64,000 nt of DNA, from positions 124,001-188,000 of the forward strand of contig NZ_VNHY01000003.1 of assembly GCF_008124865.1 (NCBI RefSeq), given 5' to 3'. Shown here one piece after another: positions 19,323-28,920 of the stretch. Positions within the stretch are counted from its first letter, which is position 1. Each line of letters starts with the position of its first letter. The notes beneath the pieces were generated by a model. That model did not search any database and was not told where the DNA came from. It saw only the letters and a program-made list of their open reading frames with translations. A program made the position numbers and the translations under genes. This stretch comes from Fodinibius salinus (GTDB taxonomy: Bacteria > Bacteroidota > Rhodothermia > Balneolales > Balneolaceae).

Positions 19323-20855
19323 ATGCTTAAGAGCAGTCAAAATCAACAGATGAATCAGCAACAGTCGCAGCAACAGCGGCTGTCGCCCCAGCAGATCCAG
19401 TATATAAAATTGTTGCAGCTGCCGACGGTGGCTCTGGAGGAAAGAATTAAGGAGGAGTTGGAAGAGAATCCCTTGCTGGAAGAAGGAGAAGATGAAGGTT
19501 TGTCGGATGAATTTGAACAGTTTGATGAAGATCAACCACAGTCGGAACAAGATGATGAGCTGGAGCCGGTGGATGAAAATGAGGAGATCGACTGGGATGA
19601 ATATATGGAAAATACCGAGTATGACGGTGAAAATTATGGTAGCAGTCGCGGGTACAGTGGAGGCGGAGATGAAAGCTGGCGTGATTTGCCCAATCCGTAT
19701 CATGAGTCACTGCTCGAAGAGCTGGAACAACAGGTTGGGCTGCTTAATTTGAATGAGGAACAGAAGTTAATTGCAGATCAAATTCTAGGCTCGCTGGATG
19801 AAGACGGCTATTTTCGACGTGAAATTGAGGCTGTGGTGGACAATATAGCGTTCAACCATGGTACATTAACGGATGCCGAGGAGGTAGAAAAAGTACGAAA
19901 GCAGATTCAGCAGCTTGACCCGCAAGGTATTGCTTCGCGGGATCTACGTGATTGCCTGTTGACTCAATTGGAGCTTAGTGAGGAAGATTCGGAGGCAAAG
20001 CAGCTGGCCATTAAAATGTTGCGTGATCATTGGAATTTGTTTGAGAAAAAACATTTTTCAAAGCTTAAAAATAGGCTTGATACTGACAGTGAGATGTTGA
20101 AGGAGGTTTTTGAGGTGGTCAAAGGATTGGATCCCAAGCCGGGTGGCACAGGTAATGCAGTGGATGACACTAAAAATTATATTGAACCGGATTTTGAAGT
20201 TCGTTATCAGCCGCCGACTGTGGATGAGGAGGATCCCGATGAAGAGGGAGATTTTATTATTGAGCTTAATGATGGCAATGTGCCTCCGCTACGTATTTCT
20301 CCGAGGTATAAGAAAATGTGGAATGAATTAAAAGACGAAGATAGCGATCGGAAACAGAAGAAAGAAACCAAGAGCTTTATTAAGAGTAAAATGGAGTCGG
20401 CCCAATGGTTTATTGATTCTATTCGCCAGCGGCAAAATACACTGATGAATACGATGCAGACTATTGTAGCACTGCAAGAAGAGTTCTTTAAGCACGGTGA
20501 GGGACTAAAGCCAATGATACTGAAAGATATTGCAGATCGTGTTAATCTGGATATTTCAACTATTTCGCGAGTGGTTAACGGCAAATATGTGCAAACACAT
20601 TTTGGGGTTTTTGAGCTTAAATATTTTTTCAGTGAAGCCCTTGAGACCACCACTGGTGAAGAAGTATCCAGTCGGGAAGTTAAAAATGCCGTTCAGAATA
20701 TTGTGGACAATGAAGATAAACAAAGCCCCTTGAGTGATAAGGCTATAGCTGATAAGCTCAAAGAGCAGGATTATAAAGTGGCACGCCGCACAGTCAGTAA
20801 ATACAGAGAGAAATTAAATATTCCCGTCGCTCGACTTCGTAAACAGATCGCCTAG
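19323..20855 (+). CDS. rpoN: RNA polymerase sigma-54 factor
   Basis: Alternative sigma factor that needs AAA enhancer-binding proteins to open promoters. Region I is Gln-rich with the typical SPQQIQYIKLLQLPTVALEERIKEELEENPLLEE (shown in parts: residues about 20-52). An acidic region II follows (about 52-115), then the core-binding domain, an HTH (LDISTISRVVNGKYV near residue 405) and the C-terminal RpoN box ARRTVSKYREK (about 490-500). ATG 19323 gives a family-like start; TTG 19314 is possible. Its stop overlaps the convergent membrane-protein gene by 4 nt. Confidence 0.96.
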   Translation: MLKSSQNQQMNQQQSQQQRLSPQQIQYIKLLQLPTVALEERIKEELEENPLLEEGEDEGLSDEFEQFDEDQPQSEQDDELEPVDENEEIDWDEYMENTEYDGENYGSSRGYSGGGDESWRDLPNPYHESLLEELEQQVGLLNLNEEQKLIADQILGSLDEDGYFRREIEAVVDNIAFNHGTLTDAEEVEKVRKQIQQLDPQGIASRDLRDCLLTQLELSEEDSEAKQLAIKMLRDHWNLFEKKHFSKLKNRLDTDSEMLKEVFEVVKGLDPKPGGTGNAVDDTKNYIEPDFEVRYQPPTVDEEDPDEEGDFIIELNDGNVPPLRISPRYKKMWNELKDEDSDRKQKKETKSFIKSKMESAQWFIDSIRQRQNTLMNTMQTIVALQEEFFKHGEGLKPMILKDIADRVNLDISTISRVVNGKYVQTHFGVFELKYFFSEALETTTGEEVSSREVKNAVQNIVDNEDKQSPLSDKAIADKLKEQDYKVARRTVSKYREKLNIPVARLRKQIA

Positions 20856-22414
20856 AGACTTACTGTAAGGCTTAGCACGTCTTTAAGGTAATTGTTACTA
20901 ATTACCCAAATTAACCCTGTAAGAATCAGCCCTACGTAAATTACGATAGTACTCGAAAGATAAAGCAGTCGGCGCGATCGATTAAATGTTACCACATCAA
21001 GAGCAGTAATAATAAAGCAGCTGATCTGAAGTAAAATGGCACAAACAGTACAGCTTATAATTATAAAAGTTCCGCTACCGCTGGTAAAAAATACAACTGC
21101 TAAGGTTATTAACAGGAGGTTAATATGCAACGGCCATGAATAAAGTGTTGCCAGCTGTGAAGGAGAACTAAGTTGTTTCCCAGTGAGAGATAACCACAAT
21201 ATGCTAATTACAGCAATAGCCAGGCTTATTATTGAAATCCAGAATCCAAGACCCAAAGCGGAAGTCCCCAATGTTGCTGCTCCGGGCAGATGATGGAAGA
21301 AAGCCGAAAGTCCACTAGGGTTTGTAAGTGTTTTTACAGAGATATACGTGCCAATAATAAGAGCACAAGCGTTTTGAAAAAGTAGTATGATGGCCGGTGT
21401 CGGCGTTCGGAAATGGCGTTTAGCTACGTCATTAACAAAAAATTGATGGCCGGTAAAGTAGCGGAAAAGCGATTTTCTATATATGGGGCTTGCCCGATAG
21501 TGCAGGCCAACGGACAGCCAGATAATGAGCAATAATATCACCACTGAGGAGGATGATTTTGGAGCAGGGATACTACGATTGGGCAGGGGAAAAACAATAT
21601 CCTTTTTTTGGGTAAGGGATTGAAAAGTCGATTTCGATTGGGGAAAAGATTTCAACATTGAAAGCAGCCAATCATCTTTTACCAGAATAGTAGGCATCTC
21701 GGTGGATTTGGGGGTAGCTTCAATCACCTTTTTGAAAGGTAACAGGTAATCCTGTAATGATGCTGAAGGTATGTAGTGGTAGCCCTTAATTAACGGATGC
21801 GGAGAAACCGAAAGTTTATCTAGGTTTTTAGAACTGACGACAAGTTCGCGAATCATAAAATCAACGGGTAATTCATGGGACGGCAGTGCTTGGTCGGGAC
21901 TTAAAATTCCGTAGATATCAACATCAGCAACATTTTTTATTTGATTAATGAAGGGAGCAATAGCAGCTTGAAATGATTGCCGATGGATGGCCCCGTATGA
22001 AAACAACCCGATACTCTTAACAGAGGGCTGAGAGATAAGAGCAGAAATTTTCTGCTGAAACTGTTGTATAGATACCGAATCGGTACTCGAGAATGTATAG
22101 GTTAGTGGATAGCGAACATTGAGTTGTCCGTAAACAGTTAATTGAAGGCTGTCAATTTTTGTCCAGACTGCCGAAGGTAGCGGTGGAGAAACCTCGAGAA
22201 TAGAAATTCCTATGTCGTTGAATTGTTCAAGTTCTTGTAATGCTACTTCAGTTTTTTGGGGAGGATCCCACCGAACGCCAAGCTGATGTTGCGCTTTGGA
22301 AATAGATGTTCCAACTATAATCAGAAAGAAGCAAAGTAACAGGCCGCGAAAATTAAAATACGCCAATGTACAAGAAGGAAATGAGAGGTTATTTAGGGTC
22401 AAATGTTTTTTCAA
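20852..22414 (-). CDS. Large exported/membrane protein with TIM-barrel-like N-terminal half
   Basis: Unrecognised 520-residue protein. Residues about 20-42 form a signal or first membrane helix. Residues about 45-280 form an extracytoplasmic domain with alternating hydrophobic strands and helices (LGVRWDPPQKTEVALQELEQ..., SILEVSPPLPS, VDIYGIL), recalling glycoside-hydrolase-like barrels but without catalytic motifs I can name. From about 290 to the end there are seven or so membrane helices. The start overlaps the 3' end of the Lrp-type regulator by 26 nt, so the two are probably cotranscribed. Function unknown. Confidence 0.72.
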   Translation of the reverse strand: MKKHLTLNNLSFPSCTLAYFNFRGLLLCFFLIIVGTSISKAQHQLGVRWDPPQKTEVALQELEQFNDIGISILEVSPPLPSAVWTKIDSLQLTVYGQLNVRYPLTYTFSSTDSVSIQQFQQKISALISQPSVKSIGLFSYGAIHRQSFQAAIAPFINQIKNVADVDIYGILSPDQALPSHELPVDFMIRELVVSSKNLDKLSVSPHPLIKGYHYIPSASLQDYLLPFKKVIEATPKSTEMPTILVKDDWLLSMLKSFPQSKSTFQSLTQKKDIVFPLPNRSIPAPKSSSSVVILLLIIWLSVGLHYRASPIYRKSLFRYFTGHQFFVNDVAKRHFRTPTPAIILLFQNACALIIGTYISVKTLTNPSGLSAFFHHLPGAATLGTSALGLGFWISIISLAIAVISILWLSLTGKQLSSPSQLATLYSWPLHINLLLITLAVVFFTSGSGTFIIISCTVCAILLQISCFIITALDVVTFNRSRRLLYLSSTIVIYVGLILTGLIWVISNNYLKDVLSLTVSL

Positions 22415-22865
22415 TAGGCAGTGTTGTGGTCTCTTTAAAGCTGCTCAAAACAACGTTCGACCGACTTTTGCTTACTCCATTCCACGACTGTAAGCGAGAA
22501 AGTAATTTTTCGAAAGAGGCCGTATTTTCAGTACGAATTTTTAAAATATGAGAACCGTCCCCAGTAATAGAATGACATTCTAGTATTTCAGGCTCGGAAC
22601 AGGCTTTGTCAACAAATTTTGAGTAATTATCAGAACCGTCAACCTCTACGAAAACGAAAGCAGTGATATCAAACTTGAATTTTTTTGAGTCCAGAATAGC
22701 ACGATATTCCTGGATCAGTTCTTTATCTTCCAGCTTTCGCATTCGCTCAGAAACAGACGGAACGGATAAGTGCACAATGTCAGCTAACTTATTGCGTTGA
22801 GAACGCCCGTCTTCTTGCAGGTGTTTCAGAATTTTAATATCAATTTCATCAAGTCCTTTAGCCAT
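22389..22865 (-). CDS. Lrp/AsnC family transcriptional regulator
   Basis: DNA-binding feast/famine regulator of 158 residues: an N-terminal winged HTH (DEIDIKILKHLQEDGR...LSVPSVSERMRKLEDKELI, about 5-55) and a C-terminal RAM/ligand-binding domain (about 70-145, with GDGSHILKIRTENTASFEKLL). The effector is probably an amino acid by family. It is divergent from serS across a 200-nt AT-rich gap and is translated with the downstream membrane protein. Lrp proteins often regulate themselves and a neighbour, which makes the membrane protein a candidate target (inference). Confidence 0.9.
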   Translation of the reverse strand: MAKGLDEIDIKILKHLQEDGRSQRNKLADIVHLSVPSVSERMRKLEDKELIQEYRAILDSKKFKFDITAFVFVEVDGSDNYSKFVDKACSEPEILECHSITGDGSHILKIRTENTASFEKLLSRLQSWNGVSKSRSNVVLSSFKETTTLPIEKTFDPK

Positions 22866-23065
22866 TGGGAAATATTTTTCCTTAATTTTCTATGATTTGT
22901 TAAAAATAACTTTAAATAATTAGGACTTCAATTCATTTTATGTATAAATGATTGTTAAGAAAAAGCAATCTAAAAGTTGTGAAAATAGGGTTTTAAAGTT
23001 CAAACATTTCACAAAACTCTTTTATCTTTAGCTAAACCAATATCGATTAAAAATATCCAAGAAGA

Positions 23066-24340
23066 ATGCTAGACGTTACATATATCCGCCAAAATGCCGA
23101 AAAAGTAAAGCAGGCAATGCAAAATAAAGGGGAGTCCGAAACTAAAGTTGTGGATAAAATTATCGACGTGGATAAAAAATGGCGTTCGCTTGTAGAAGAA
23201 ACGGATGAATTGCGGGCAGAGAGCAATACCAAAGCCCAGAAAATTGGGGAGCTGATGGGCAGCGGCAATAAAGAAGAAGCCCAGGAGATGATTAAATATA
23301 CTAGTGAGTTAAAGGAAAAAATTCAGGATAAGGAAAAAGATTTACGTTCCGCCAAGGAAGAGCGCGACGAGCTGTTGCTCCGCATTCCCAATGTGCCGCA
23401 CAAATCGGTACCGGTAGGCCAGACCGAAGATGACAACGAGGTGTTTAAAACATGGGGTGATCCTGTGGAAGAAGAGTGGCGCAAGCCGCATTGGAAGTTG
23501 GTTGAAGATGCCGAATGGATTGATTTTGAGCGCGGAGCCAAAGTAACGGGAGCAGGGTTCCCGTTTTATAAGGGGGCGATAGCTAAACTGCAGCGGGCAC
23601 TTATTAATTATTTTTTGAATAAGGCAGAAGAGCAGGGCTATACCGAGTTGCAGGTTCCATATTTTGTGAACGAAGATTCGGCCAGAGGTACGGGACAAAT
23701 TCCCGACAAGGAAGATATGATGTACGAAATACCTCGAGATGATTTTTTCATGATTCCTACTGCCGAAGTCCCGGTTACTAATTTCCACCGTGATGAGATT
23801 TTGCCTAAAGAAGAGCTGCCGGTCTATTATGCTGCTTACACACCGTGTTGGCGCCGTGAGGCTGGTTCATATGGTAAAGATGTACGAGGACTTAATAGGC
23901 TACATCAGTTTGACAAAGTAGAATTAGTAAAGCTTGTCCATCCTGAAACTGCTTACGATGAGCTGGAAAAACTGCTTGGATATGCCGAATCACTGCTCGA
24001 AAGTCTGGGTATTCCGTACCGAACCCTGTTAATGTGTACTGGTGATATGGGATTTACGCAGACTAAGAAATATGATCTCGAGGTCTGGAGTCCGGGTCAA
24101 CAGCAGTGGCTGGAAGTGAGCTCGTGCTCGAATTTTGGAGGCTTCCAGGCGCGGCGGATGATGCTTCGGTACAGGAAAGATAACGGAGACACAGAAATAT
24201 TACACACACTTAACGGTTCGGGATTGGCACTGCCCCGTGTAGTAGCAGCTATTTTAGAAATTTATCAGCAAAAGGATGGAAGTGTAGAAGTGCCTGAGGT
24301 ACTACAGCCATTTTTGGGAACCAAGGTTCTAACACCATAG
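23066..24340 (+). CDS. serS: Serine--tRNA ligase
   Basis: Charges tRNA-Ser (and tRNA-Sec where present) with serine. N-terminal antiparallel coiled-coil arm (about 1-105, Lys/Glu-rich), then the class II core: motif 2 in CWRREAGSYGKDVRGLNRLHQF (residues about 270-290, quoted here as CWRREAGSYGKD and LNRLHQF), the TFGGFQARR-type region read as SNFGGFQARRM, and motif 3 LNGSGLALPRVVAAILE. At 424 residues it has normal length. A purine-rich AAGAAG directly precedes the ATG. It may be read through into the DUF432-MscS pair 18 nt downstream. Confidence 0.96.
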   Translation: MLDVTYIRQNAEKVKQAMQNKGESETKVVDKIIDVDKKWRSLVEETDELRAESNTKAQKIGELMGSGNKEEAQEMIKYTSELKEKIQDKEKDLRSAKEERDELLLRIPNVPHKSVPVGQTEDDNEVFKTWGDPVEEEWRKPHWKLVEDAEWIDFERGAKVTGAGFPFYKGAIAKLQRALINYFLNKAEEQGYTELQVPYFVNEDSARGTGQIPDKEDMMYEIPRDDFFMIPTAEVPVTNFHRDEILPKEELPVYYAAYTPCWRREAGSYGKDVRGLNRLHQFDKVELVKLVHPETAYDELEKLLGYAESLLESLGIPYRTLLMCTGDMGFTQTKKYDLEVWSPGQQQWLEVSSCSNFGGFQARRMMLRYRKDNGDTEILHTLNGSGLALPRVVAAILEIYQQKDGSVEVPEVLQPFLGTKVLTP

Positions 24341-24357
24341 AAATAAAAATTACTATT

Positions 24358-25134
24358 ATGCAGGATATTTGGGGAAAGGTTCAGTTGGCCGAAGGAGAGA
24401 TTCATTATTTTGAGGTTGGTGATTTGCATCTCTGGTGCACTTATAGCGATCAGGAGGTTTGGCTTGCATCCGCATATTCTAGTGAGCTACCCGATAATAT
24501 TTCTGAAGAGCATCCTCCTGATGAGGTCTCATGGTCAAGGTGGGCAACGAGAAATAATGCTAACAAAATTGAAATTCAGCCGGTATTTCCTGATCTCTCG
24601 CTGGTTGTGAATTCCGAATATGCGCTTAAGGTAAGTCCTGATACGCAAATTGAGATATTTGCTCGCATTCCAATTTGGATACGAATATCAATTGCTGAGA
24701 ATGATTATCAGCTTACAGAATTGCCTACTGTTTTGCTATCGCGGACATGGTTTGGCACCTTTACAGAAGGCGAGCTCTGTTATTATGCTACAACCAAAGC
24801 CCGTAGAACCTTGGCAGGTATAGATAAAAAACCGTATTTGGTAAGTTGCCCGATTACGATATCCAATAAGTCAGCTACGGTACTCGATTTCGAAGATTTT
24901 TGTTTCCGCGTTGAGCGATTGGGTATGTATAAATATGAAGAAGAGTTATGGGCAGATGAAACAAAAATTATTTTTCACGGTGAAGAAAGCAATAGCGATG
25001 TGATTATGACCGGTAAACTTCCACAAGGTATCAAAAGCGAACAGGCGGTAGCTACGCCACGCAAAAAAATTCAGAAGAGTTTAGCCACACGTACCTTTAA
25101 ACGTCTAATTGAAGACACTTTTACACTGAGCTGA
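24358..25134 (+). CDS. DUF432 family protein
   Basis: 258 residues, without signal peptide or membrane segment. The N-terminus (IWGKVQL-x-EGEIHYFEVGDLHLW) and the middle segment (PTVLLSRTWFGTFTEGELCYYATTKARR) look like DUF432 proteins, whose genes are often beside MscS-type channels in archaea and bacteria; that is how it lies here, 22 nt before an MscS gene. The protein is probably beta-rich and cytosolic. A partner role for the channel is inferred from position only; its biochemical function is unknown. Confidence 0.7.
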   Translation: MQDIWGKVQLAEGEIHYFEVGDLHLWCTYSDQEVWLASAYSSELPDNISEEHPPDEVSWSRWATRNNANKIEIQPVFPDLSLVVNSEYALKVSPDTQIEIFARIPIWIRISIAENDYQLTELPTVLLSRTWFGTFTEGELCYYATTKARRTLAGIDKKPYLVSCPITISNKSATVLDFEDFCFRVERLGMYKYEEELWADETKIIFHGEESNSDVIMTGKLPQGIKSEQAVATPRKKIQKSLATRTFKRLIEDTFTLS

Positions 25135-25156
25135 TAATATACTATATCAAAAAATT

Positions 25157-26011
25157 ATGTTCGATTTGGAGCAATATATATCTGAAGAAATGCTGCATAC
25201 TATCTTTTCTGTTGCAGTAATAATCGTCGTTTGCCTACCAATCTTGTTTATTGTTCGGGGATGGGCGAAGCGATTTTTCACGAAGAAATATACCCCTCAT
25301 TACGGCATGCTAGCCAGTAAGTTAGTGTTCTATTCGGGACTTATTGTTGTGGTAGTTACTGTAATGGGACAGCTGGGTATCAGTTTGGCACCGTTGTTGG
25401 GAGCAGCAGGTATTGTGGGTGTGGCACTGGGCTTTGCGTCTCAAACCAGTGTATCGAATATTATCAGCGGTTTGTTCCTGATTGCAGAACAACCGTTCAA
25501 GGTTGATGATATTATTACTATAAATACCACTACCGGTATTGTAATGTCGATTGATGTGCTGTCGGTAAAGTTGCGCACTTTTGATAATAAGTTTGTGCGC
25601 ATACCAAACGAAATGATCATCAAGACAGAGGTTACGAATTTGACACGGTTTCCCATTCGCCGATTTGATGCAAAAGTTTCGGTAGCCTATAAAGAAAATA
25701 TCGGTCGCGTACGTGAGCTGTTGTTGGAGGTAGCTAGAAATAATGAATACTCGTTAAGTGAGCCAGAACCACAGATTATTTTTGATGCTTTTGGCAGTTC
25801 TTCTATTAACCTGGATTTTAGAATTTGGGCACCTGCAGATGATTGGTTACTAGTTAAAAATACCATTCAGGAAGAGGTGAAGGCTAAGTTTGACGAAGAA
25901 GGTATTGAGATACCATTTCCTCATGTATCATTTTATACTGGTTCCGACTCTACAGCATTACCCGTGGAGGTTCTTACTAAGACCAAAGATCAAAATCCGG
26001 GCGATGATTAG
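25157..26011 (+). CDS. MscS family small-conductance mechanosensitive channel
   Basis: Membrane channel that opens under hypo-osmotic stress. Residues about 12-32 and 55-75 are membrane helices, and TM3 with its Gly/Ala pore face is at about 78-108 (LLGAAGIVGVALGFASQT, then SVSNIISGLF). The MscS beta domain follows (DIITINTTTGIVMSIDVLSVKLRT...VRIPNEMI) and an alpha/beta C-terminal cage to residue 284. It follows the DUF432 gene by 22 nt and overlaps the convergent small membrane protein gene by 4 nt. MscS-like identity is firm; conductance class is unknown. Confidence 0.93.
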   Translation: MFDLEQYISEEMLHTIFSVAVIIVVCLPILFIVRGWAKRFFTKKYTPHYGMLASKLVFYSGLIVVVVTVMGQLGISLAPLLGAAGIVGVALGFASQTSVSNIISGLFLIAEQPFKVDDIITINTTTGIVMSIDVLSVKLRTFDNKFVRIPNEMIIKTEVTNLTRFPIRRFDAKVSVAYKENIGRVRELLLEVARNNEYSLSEPEPQIIFDAFGSSSINLDFRIWAPADDWLLVKNTIQEEVKAKFDEEGIEIPFPHVSFYTGSDSTALPVEVLTKTKDQNPGDD

Positions 26012-26256
26012 TAATATCTGCCGGTATTTTTTTGTGTAGTAAAGATTCGGTAGATCAGGTAGATTCCAGCCGCTGCCAAGAGAATAACTATCACTGTTCC
26101 CCAAAAGATATAGGCTAGGTAAGGCACGAGTATCACACAAAGAATGCTCACAATAAATCGAACAGGATTAGAATAAAAGCTGTAAGCATTAAACCCGATG
26201 GTAAGAAGACGAAGAAATCGCTGCCACATGATAATATAAAGTTGTTGCCAATTCAT
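26008..26256 (-). CDS. Small predicted membrane protein
   Basis: 82-residue ORF with a polar start (MNWQQLYIIMWQRFLRLL), two hydrophobic segments (about 28-50 and 52-70) and a basic, tyrosine-rich end. The hydrophobic pattern and the absence of any other ORF in this stretch make it plausible, but no family is recognised. Its 3' end overlaps the mscS stop by 4 nt on the other strand. Confidence 0.5.
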   Translation of the reverse strand: MNWQQLYIIMWQRFLRLLTIGFNAYSFYSNPVRFIVSILCVILVPYLAYIFWGTVIVILLAAAGIYLIYRIFTTQKNTGRYY

Positions 26257-26462
26257 TCCGGCATACGAAGAGAAGAGCTAAAAGATTCATCCTGAGGTAG
26301 AGATGAGAACTGGTATGGGGGGCGAAACTTTTTAGATACACCTTAATAATCAGGACTCCGGCCAGAGTAAAATTATTTTTATACCCAAGTGTGGATGCCT
26401 GGGAAGTGGTGGGTTTTGTATTGTTGAATTAAGTTTTCACACTTGATTCATACTTGGTGTAT

Positions 26463-26508
26463 TAAAAAACGAGGATCTTATCCTGTTCCGAATTATTCGA
26501 ATCAGGAT
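26463..26508 (-). terminator. Possible terminator after the dus gene
   Basis: On the minus strand an imperfect hairpin (ATCCTG...CAGGAT with an inner CGAAT/ATTCG stem) and an overlapping AGGAT-AAG-ATCCT stem are followed by CG and six T. It lies just beyond the dus stop. The stem is weak. Confidence 0.4.
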
Positions 26509-26522
26509 TTAAGTTTAACATG

Positions 26523-27515
26523 CTAGGAAGCCACTGCAAATACCTCTTCCTCCATATATTCTTTCAGAAGATCAATGATAGGCTGCATCTCTTTTTCTTC
26601 CATGATGTTGCCGCGCAGCTGACGACTGTTGTGCATGCCCTTTAGATATTTACCATAGTGTTTTTTCATGACGATGACACCATAGCGTTCGCCGTGATGA
26701 TCGACAGAGCGGCGAAGCTGGTCGATACACAAGTTGAGACGATCTTCAACAGAAGGTTCCGGCAGCAGCTCACCTGTTTCGATGTAATGGCGCGACCGTT
26801 CAAAAATCCAAGGATTGCCAATCGCACCGCGGCCGATCATCACACCGTCAACGCCGGTTTCGTCGAACATGCGTTTGGCATCTTCGGGGGAGGTAACATC
26901 GCCATTGCCAATAATGGGTATTTCGAGCCCCTTGGTGTTTTTAAGCTTCTTAAGCCACTCCCATTGGGCATCTCCCTTATACTTTTGATTTCGGGTGCGG
27001 GCGTGAACAGTTAGCGCTTTGATACCAAGATCTTGCAACATCAGAGCTGCTTCCTGTATACGAATACTTTTATAGTCCCAGCCCAGCCGCGTTTTGACGG
27101 TAACAGGCCGATCTGAAACAGCATCGACTACCGATCCCGCCATACTTTCCATTAAATCCATATCTTTGAGACAGGCACAGCCAGCTCCTTTTTTGACTAT
27201 ATTATAGACGGGACATCCAAAATTGATATCTACCACATCGGCATCATGCTCTTCGGCTGCTTGGGCAGCGCCTTCCATAGCTTCTTCGCGTCCGCCAAAA
27301 ATTTGCACGCCGAAGGGACGTTCTTCCTCACTGAAATCCATCTTGTGCATTGCCTGTTTGGTATCGCGAATAATAGCTTCAGAGCTAATAAATTCGGTAT
27401 AGACAATGCTGGCCCCTTTTCGCCGGCACATCATGCGAAAAGGGGAATCCGTTACATTTTCCATCGGTGCCAAAAGAATAGGCTTATTACCTAAATCAAT
27501 ATTGCCAATCTTCAT
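26523..27515 (-). CDS. tRNA-dihydrouridine synthase (DusB-like)
   Basis: FMN enzyme reducing uridine to dihydrouridine in tRNA. TIM-barrel start LGNKPILLAPMENVTDSPFRMMCRRKGA, FMN/substrate motif INFGCPVYNIVKKGAGC with the catalytic Cys of the GAG(C/A) loop near residue 112, then TVKTRLGWD, ALTVHARTRNQKY and the GVMIGRGAIGNPWIF phosphate-binding segment. The 330-residue length and motif set fit the single-Dus type of Bacteroidota and Firmicutes (DusB-like). Which uridine it modifies is not visible. Divergent from the aldolase gene. Confidence 0.92.
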   Translation of the reverse strand: MKIGNIDLGNKPILLAPMENVTDSPFRMMCRRKGASIVYTEFISSEAIIRDTKQAMHKMDFSEEERPFGVQIFGGREEAMEGAAQAAEEHDADVVDINFGCPVYNIVKKGAGCACLKDMDLMESMAGSVVDAVSDRPVTVKTRLGWDYKSIRIQEAALMLQDLGIKALTVHARTRNQKYKGDAQWEWLKKLKNTKGLEIPIIGNGDVTSPEDAKRMFDETGVDGVMIGRGAIGNPWIFERSRHYIETGELLPEPSVEDRLNLCIDQLRRSVDHHGERYGVIVMKKHYGKYLKGMHNSRQLRGNIMEEKEMQPIIDLLKEYMEEEVFAVAS

Positions 27516-27692
27516 AGAAGGTACTGTTTTGTAAATAATTTTCTTGTTGGTAAAAATACCAATTTTTTTGTTAAGATCGAGATAGCTTTGTTTAGTTGAA
27601 AAGGCTGTGGGTAGTACTAGTCATTTGATATTTTATCACTTATATTTACGATCTATAAACTAAAATTTAGATGAAAAAAGCGGGATACTGTC

Positions 27693-28769
27693 ATGGCAAT
27701 AGCATCAAAAAGTATTGAAGAACTTCTCGGAGATGAGGCTGAGGATTTACTGACTCATGAATGTGAAACGATTCCCAAAGACAAGCTGCATGTTCCAAGT
27801 TCATCTTTTGTGGATGACGTGTTTATGCAGACGGATCGGAATCCTCGTGTCCTCAAAAATTTGCAGGCGCTCTTAGATCATGGACGGTTGGGCGGTACGG
27901 GGTACGTTTCTATTCTGCCCGTTGACCAGGGAATTGAACATTCGGCAGGTGCCTCTTTTGCTCCTAATCCTGATTATTTTGATCCCGAAAATATTTTAAA
28001 GCTTGCTATTGAGGGCGGATGCAATGGTGTGGCTACCACATTTGGTGTGTTGGGATCGGTAGCGCGCAAATATGCTCACAAAATTCCATTTATTGTGAAG
28101 CTCAATCATAATGAGCTGATGACATATCCCAACAATTATAATCAAATTATGTTTGGTACGGTCGATCGTGCTTTTGATATGGGCGCTACTGCAGTTGGTG
28201 CTACTATCTATTTTGGGTCTCAGGAATCAAGTCGTCAGATTCAGGAAGTAGCACGTGCCTTTGAGCGGGCGCACGAACTTGGAATGGCTACCATCCTTTG
28301 GTGCTACACCAGAAATTCTGCATTTAAAGTTGATGGTACAGATTATCATTCTGCGGCTGACCTAACCGGGCAGGCTAATCATCTGGGAGTTACTATCCAG
28401 GCGGATATCGTAAAACAAAAACAGCCCACCTTAAACGGCGGTTATCGAGCGCTCAACAAAGGTGATTCTTCGTATGGTAAGTTGGATGAAGATATTTATG
28501 ATGAGCTTTCCAGTGACCATCCAATAGACTTAACCCGTTACCAAGTAGCGAATAGTTATATGGGACGTTCCGGGCTAATAAATTCCGGTGGTGCGTCTGG
28601 CGACAATGATTTTGAACAGGTGATTCGAACAGCAGTGATTAACAAACGTGCCGGAGGTATGGGACTCATTACCGGCCGAAAGGCATTTCAGCGACCCATG
28701 GAAGAAGGTATCCGTATTTTAAACTTTATCCAGGATGTATATCTGGATGATGATATTACGGTAGCATGA
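27693..28769 (+). CDS. fbaB: Class I (DhnA-type) fructose-bisphosphate aldolase
   Basis: Cleaves or forms fructose-1,6-bisphosphate in glycolysis and gluconeogenesis through a Schiff-base lysine, without metal. The TIM barrel shows [29 protein letters not shown] (in parts), the [12 protein letters not shown] segment, [12 protein letters not shown] and the end [15 protein letters not shown] that binds phosphate. At 358 residues with a 50-residue N-terminal extension it is like E. coli FbaB, not the zinc class II enzyme. It stands alone between dus and a membrane-protein gene and ends at a hairpin terminator. Confidence 0.92.
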   Translation: MAIASKSIEELLGDEAEDLLTHECETIPKDKLHVPSSSFVDDVFMQTDRNPRVLKNLQALLDHGRLGGTGYVSILPVDQGIEHSAGASFAPNPDYFDPENILKLAIEGGCNGVATTFGVLGSVARKYAHKIPFIVKLNHNELMTYPNNYNQIMFGTVDRAFDMGATAVGATIYFGSQESSRQIQEVARAFERAHELGMATILWCYTRNSAFKVDGTDYHSAADLTGQANHLGVTIQADIVKQKQPTLNGGYRALNKGDSSYGKLDEDIYDELSSDHPIDLTRYQVANSYMGRSGLINSGGASGDNDFEQVIRTAVINKRAGGMGLITGRKAFQRPMEEGIRILNFIQDVYLDDDITVA

Positions 28770-28783
28770 TCAAACCCATTTTG

Positions 28784-28819
28784 GAAAGGCCTTATGGGAC
28801 AACGCTCATGAGGCCTTTC
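28784..28819 (+). terminator. Hairpin terminator after fbaB
   Basis: GAAAGGCCTTATG and CATGAGGCCTTTC form a 13-bp stem with one G-T pair around a 10-nt loop, starting 14 nt past the stop codon. The T-run after it is poor (TCTATAAAA), so it may need help or act as an RNA stabiliser. Confidence 0.6.
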
Positions 28820-28920
28820 TCTATAAAACTGTTTGCCACAGCATACGGTACATAAATGGCTCGCAATTTCCGCTCCTATTTGATATTAAGCGGTATCTCT
28901 TTAACAATTATCTACTCTTC

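Noticed and set aside
27624-27648. TTTG and TATATTTA ahead of fbaB as a promoter
   Set aside because: Only 13 nt separate the boxes and the -7 box is imperfect.
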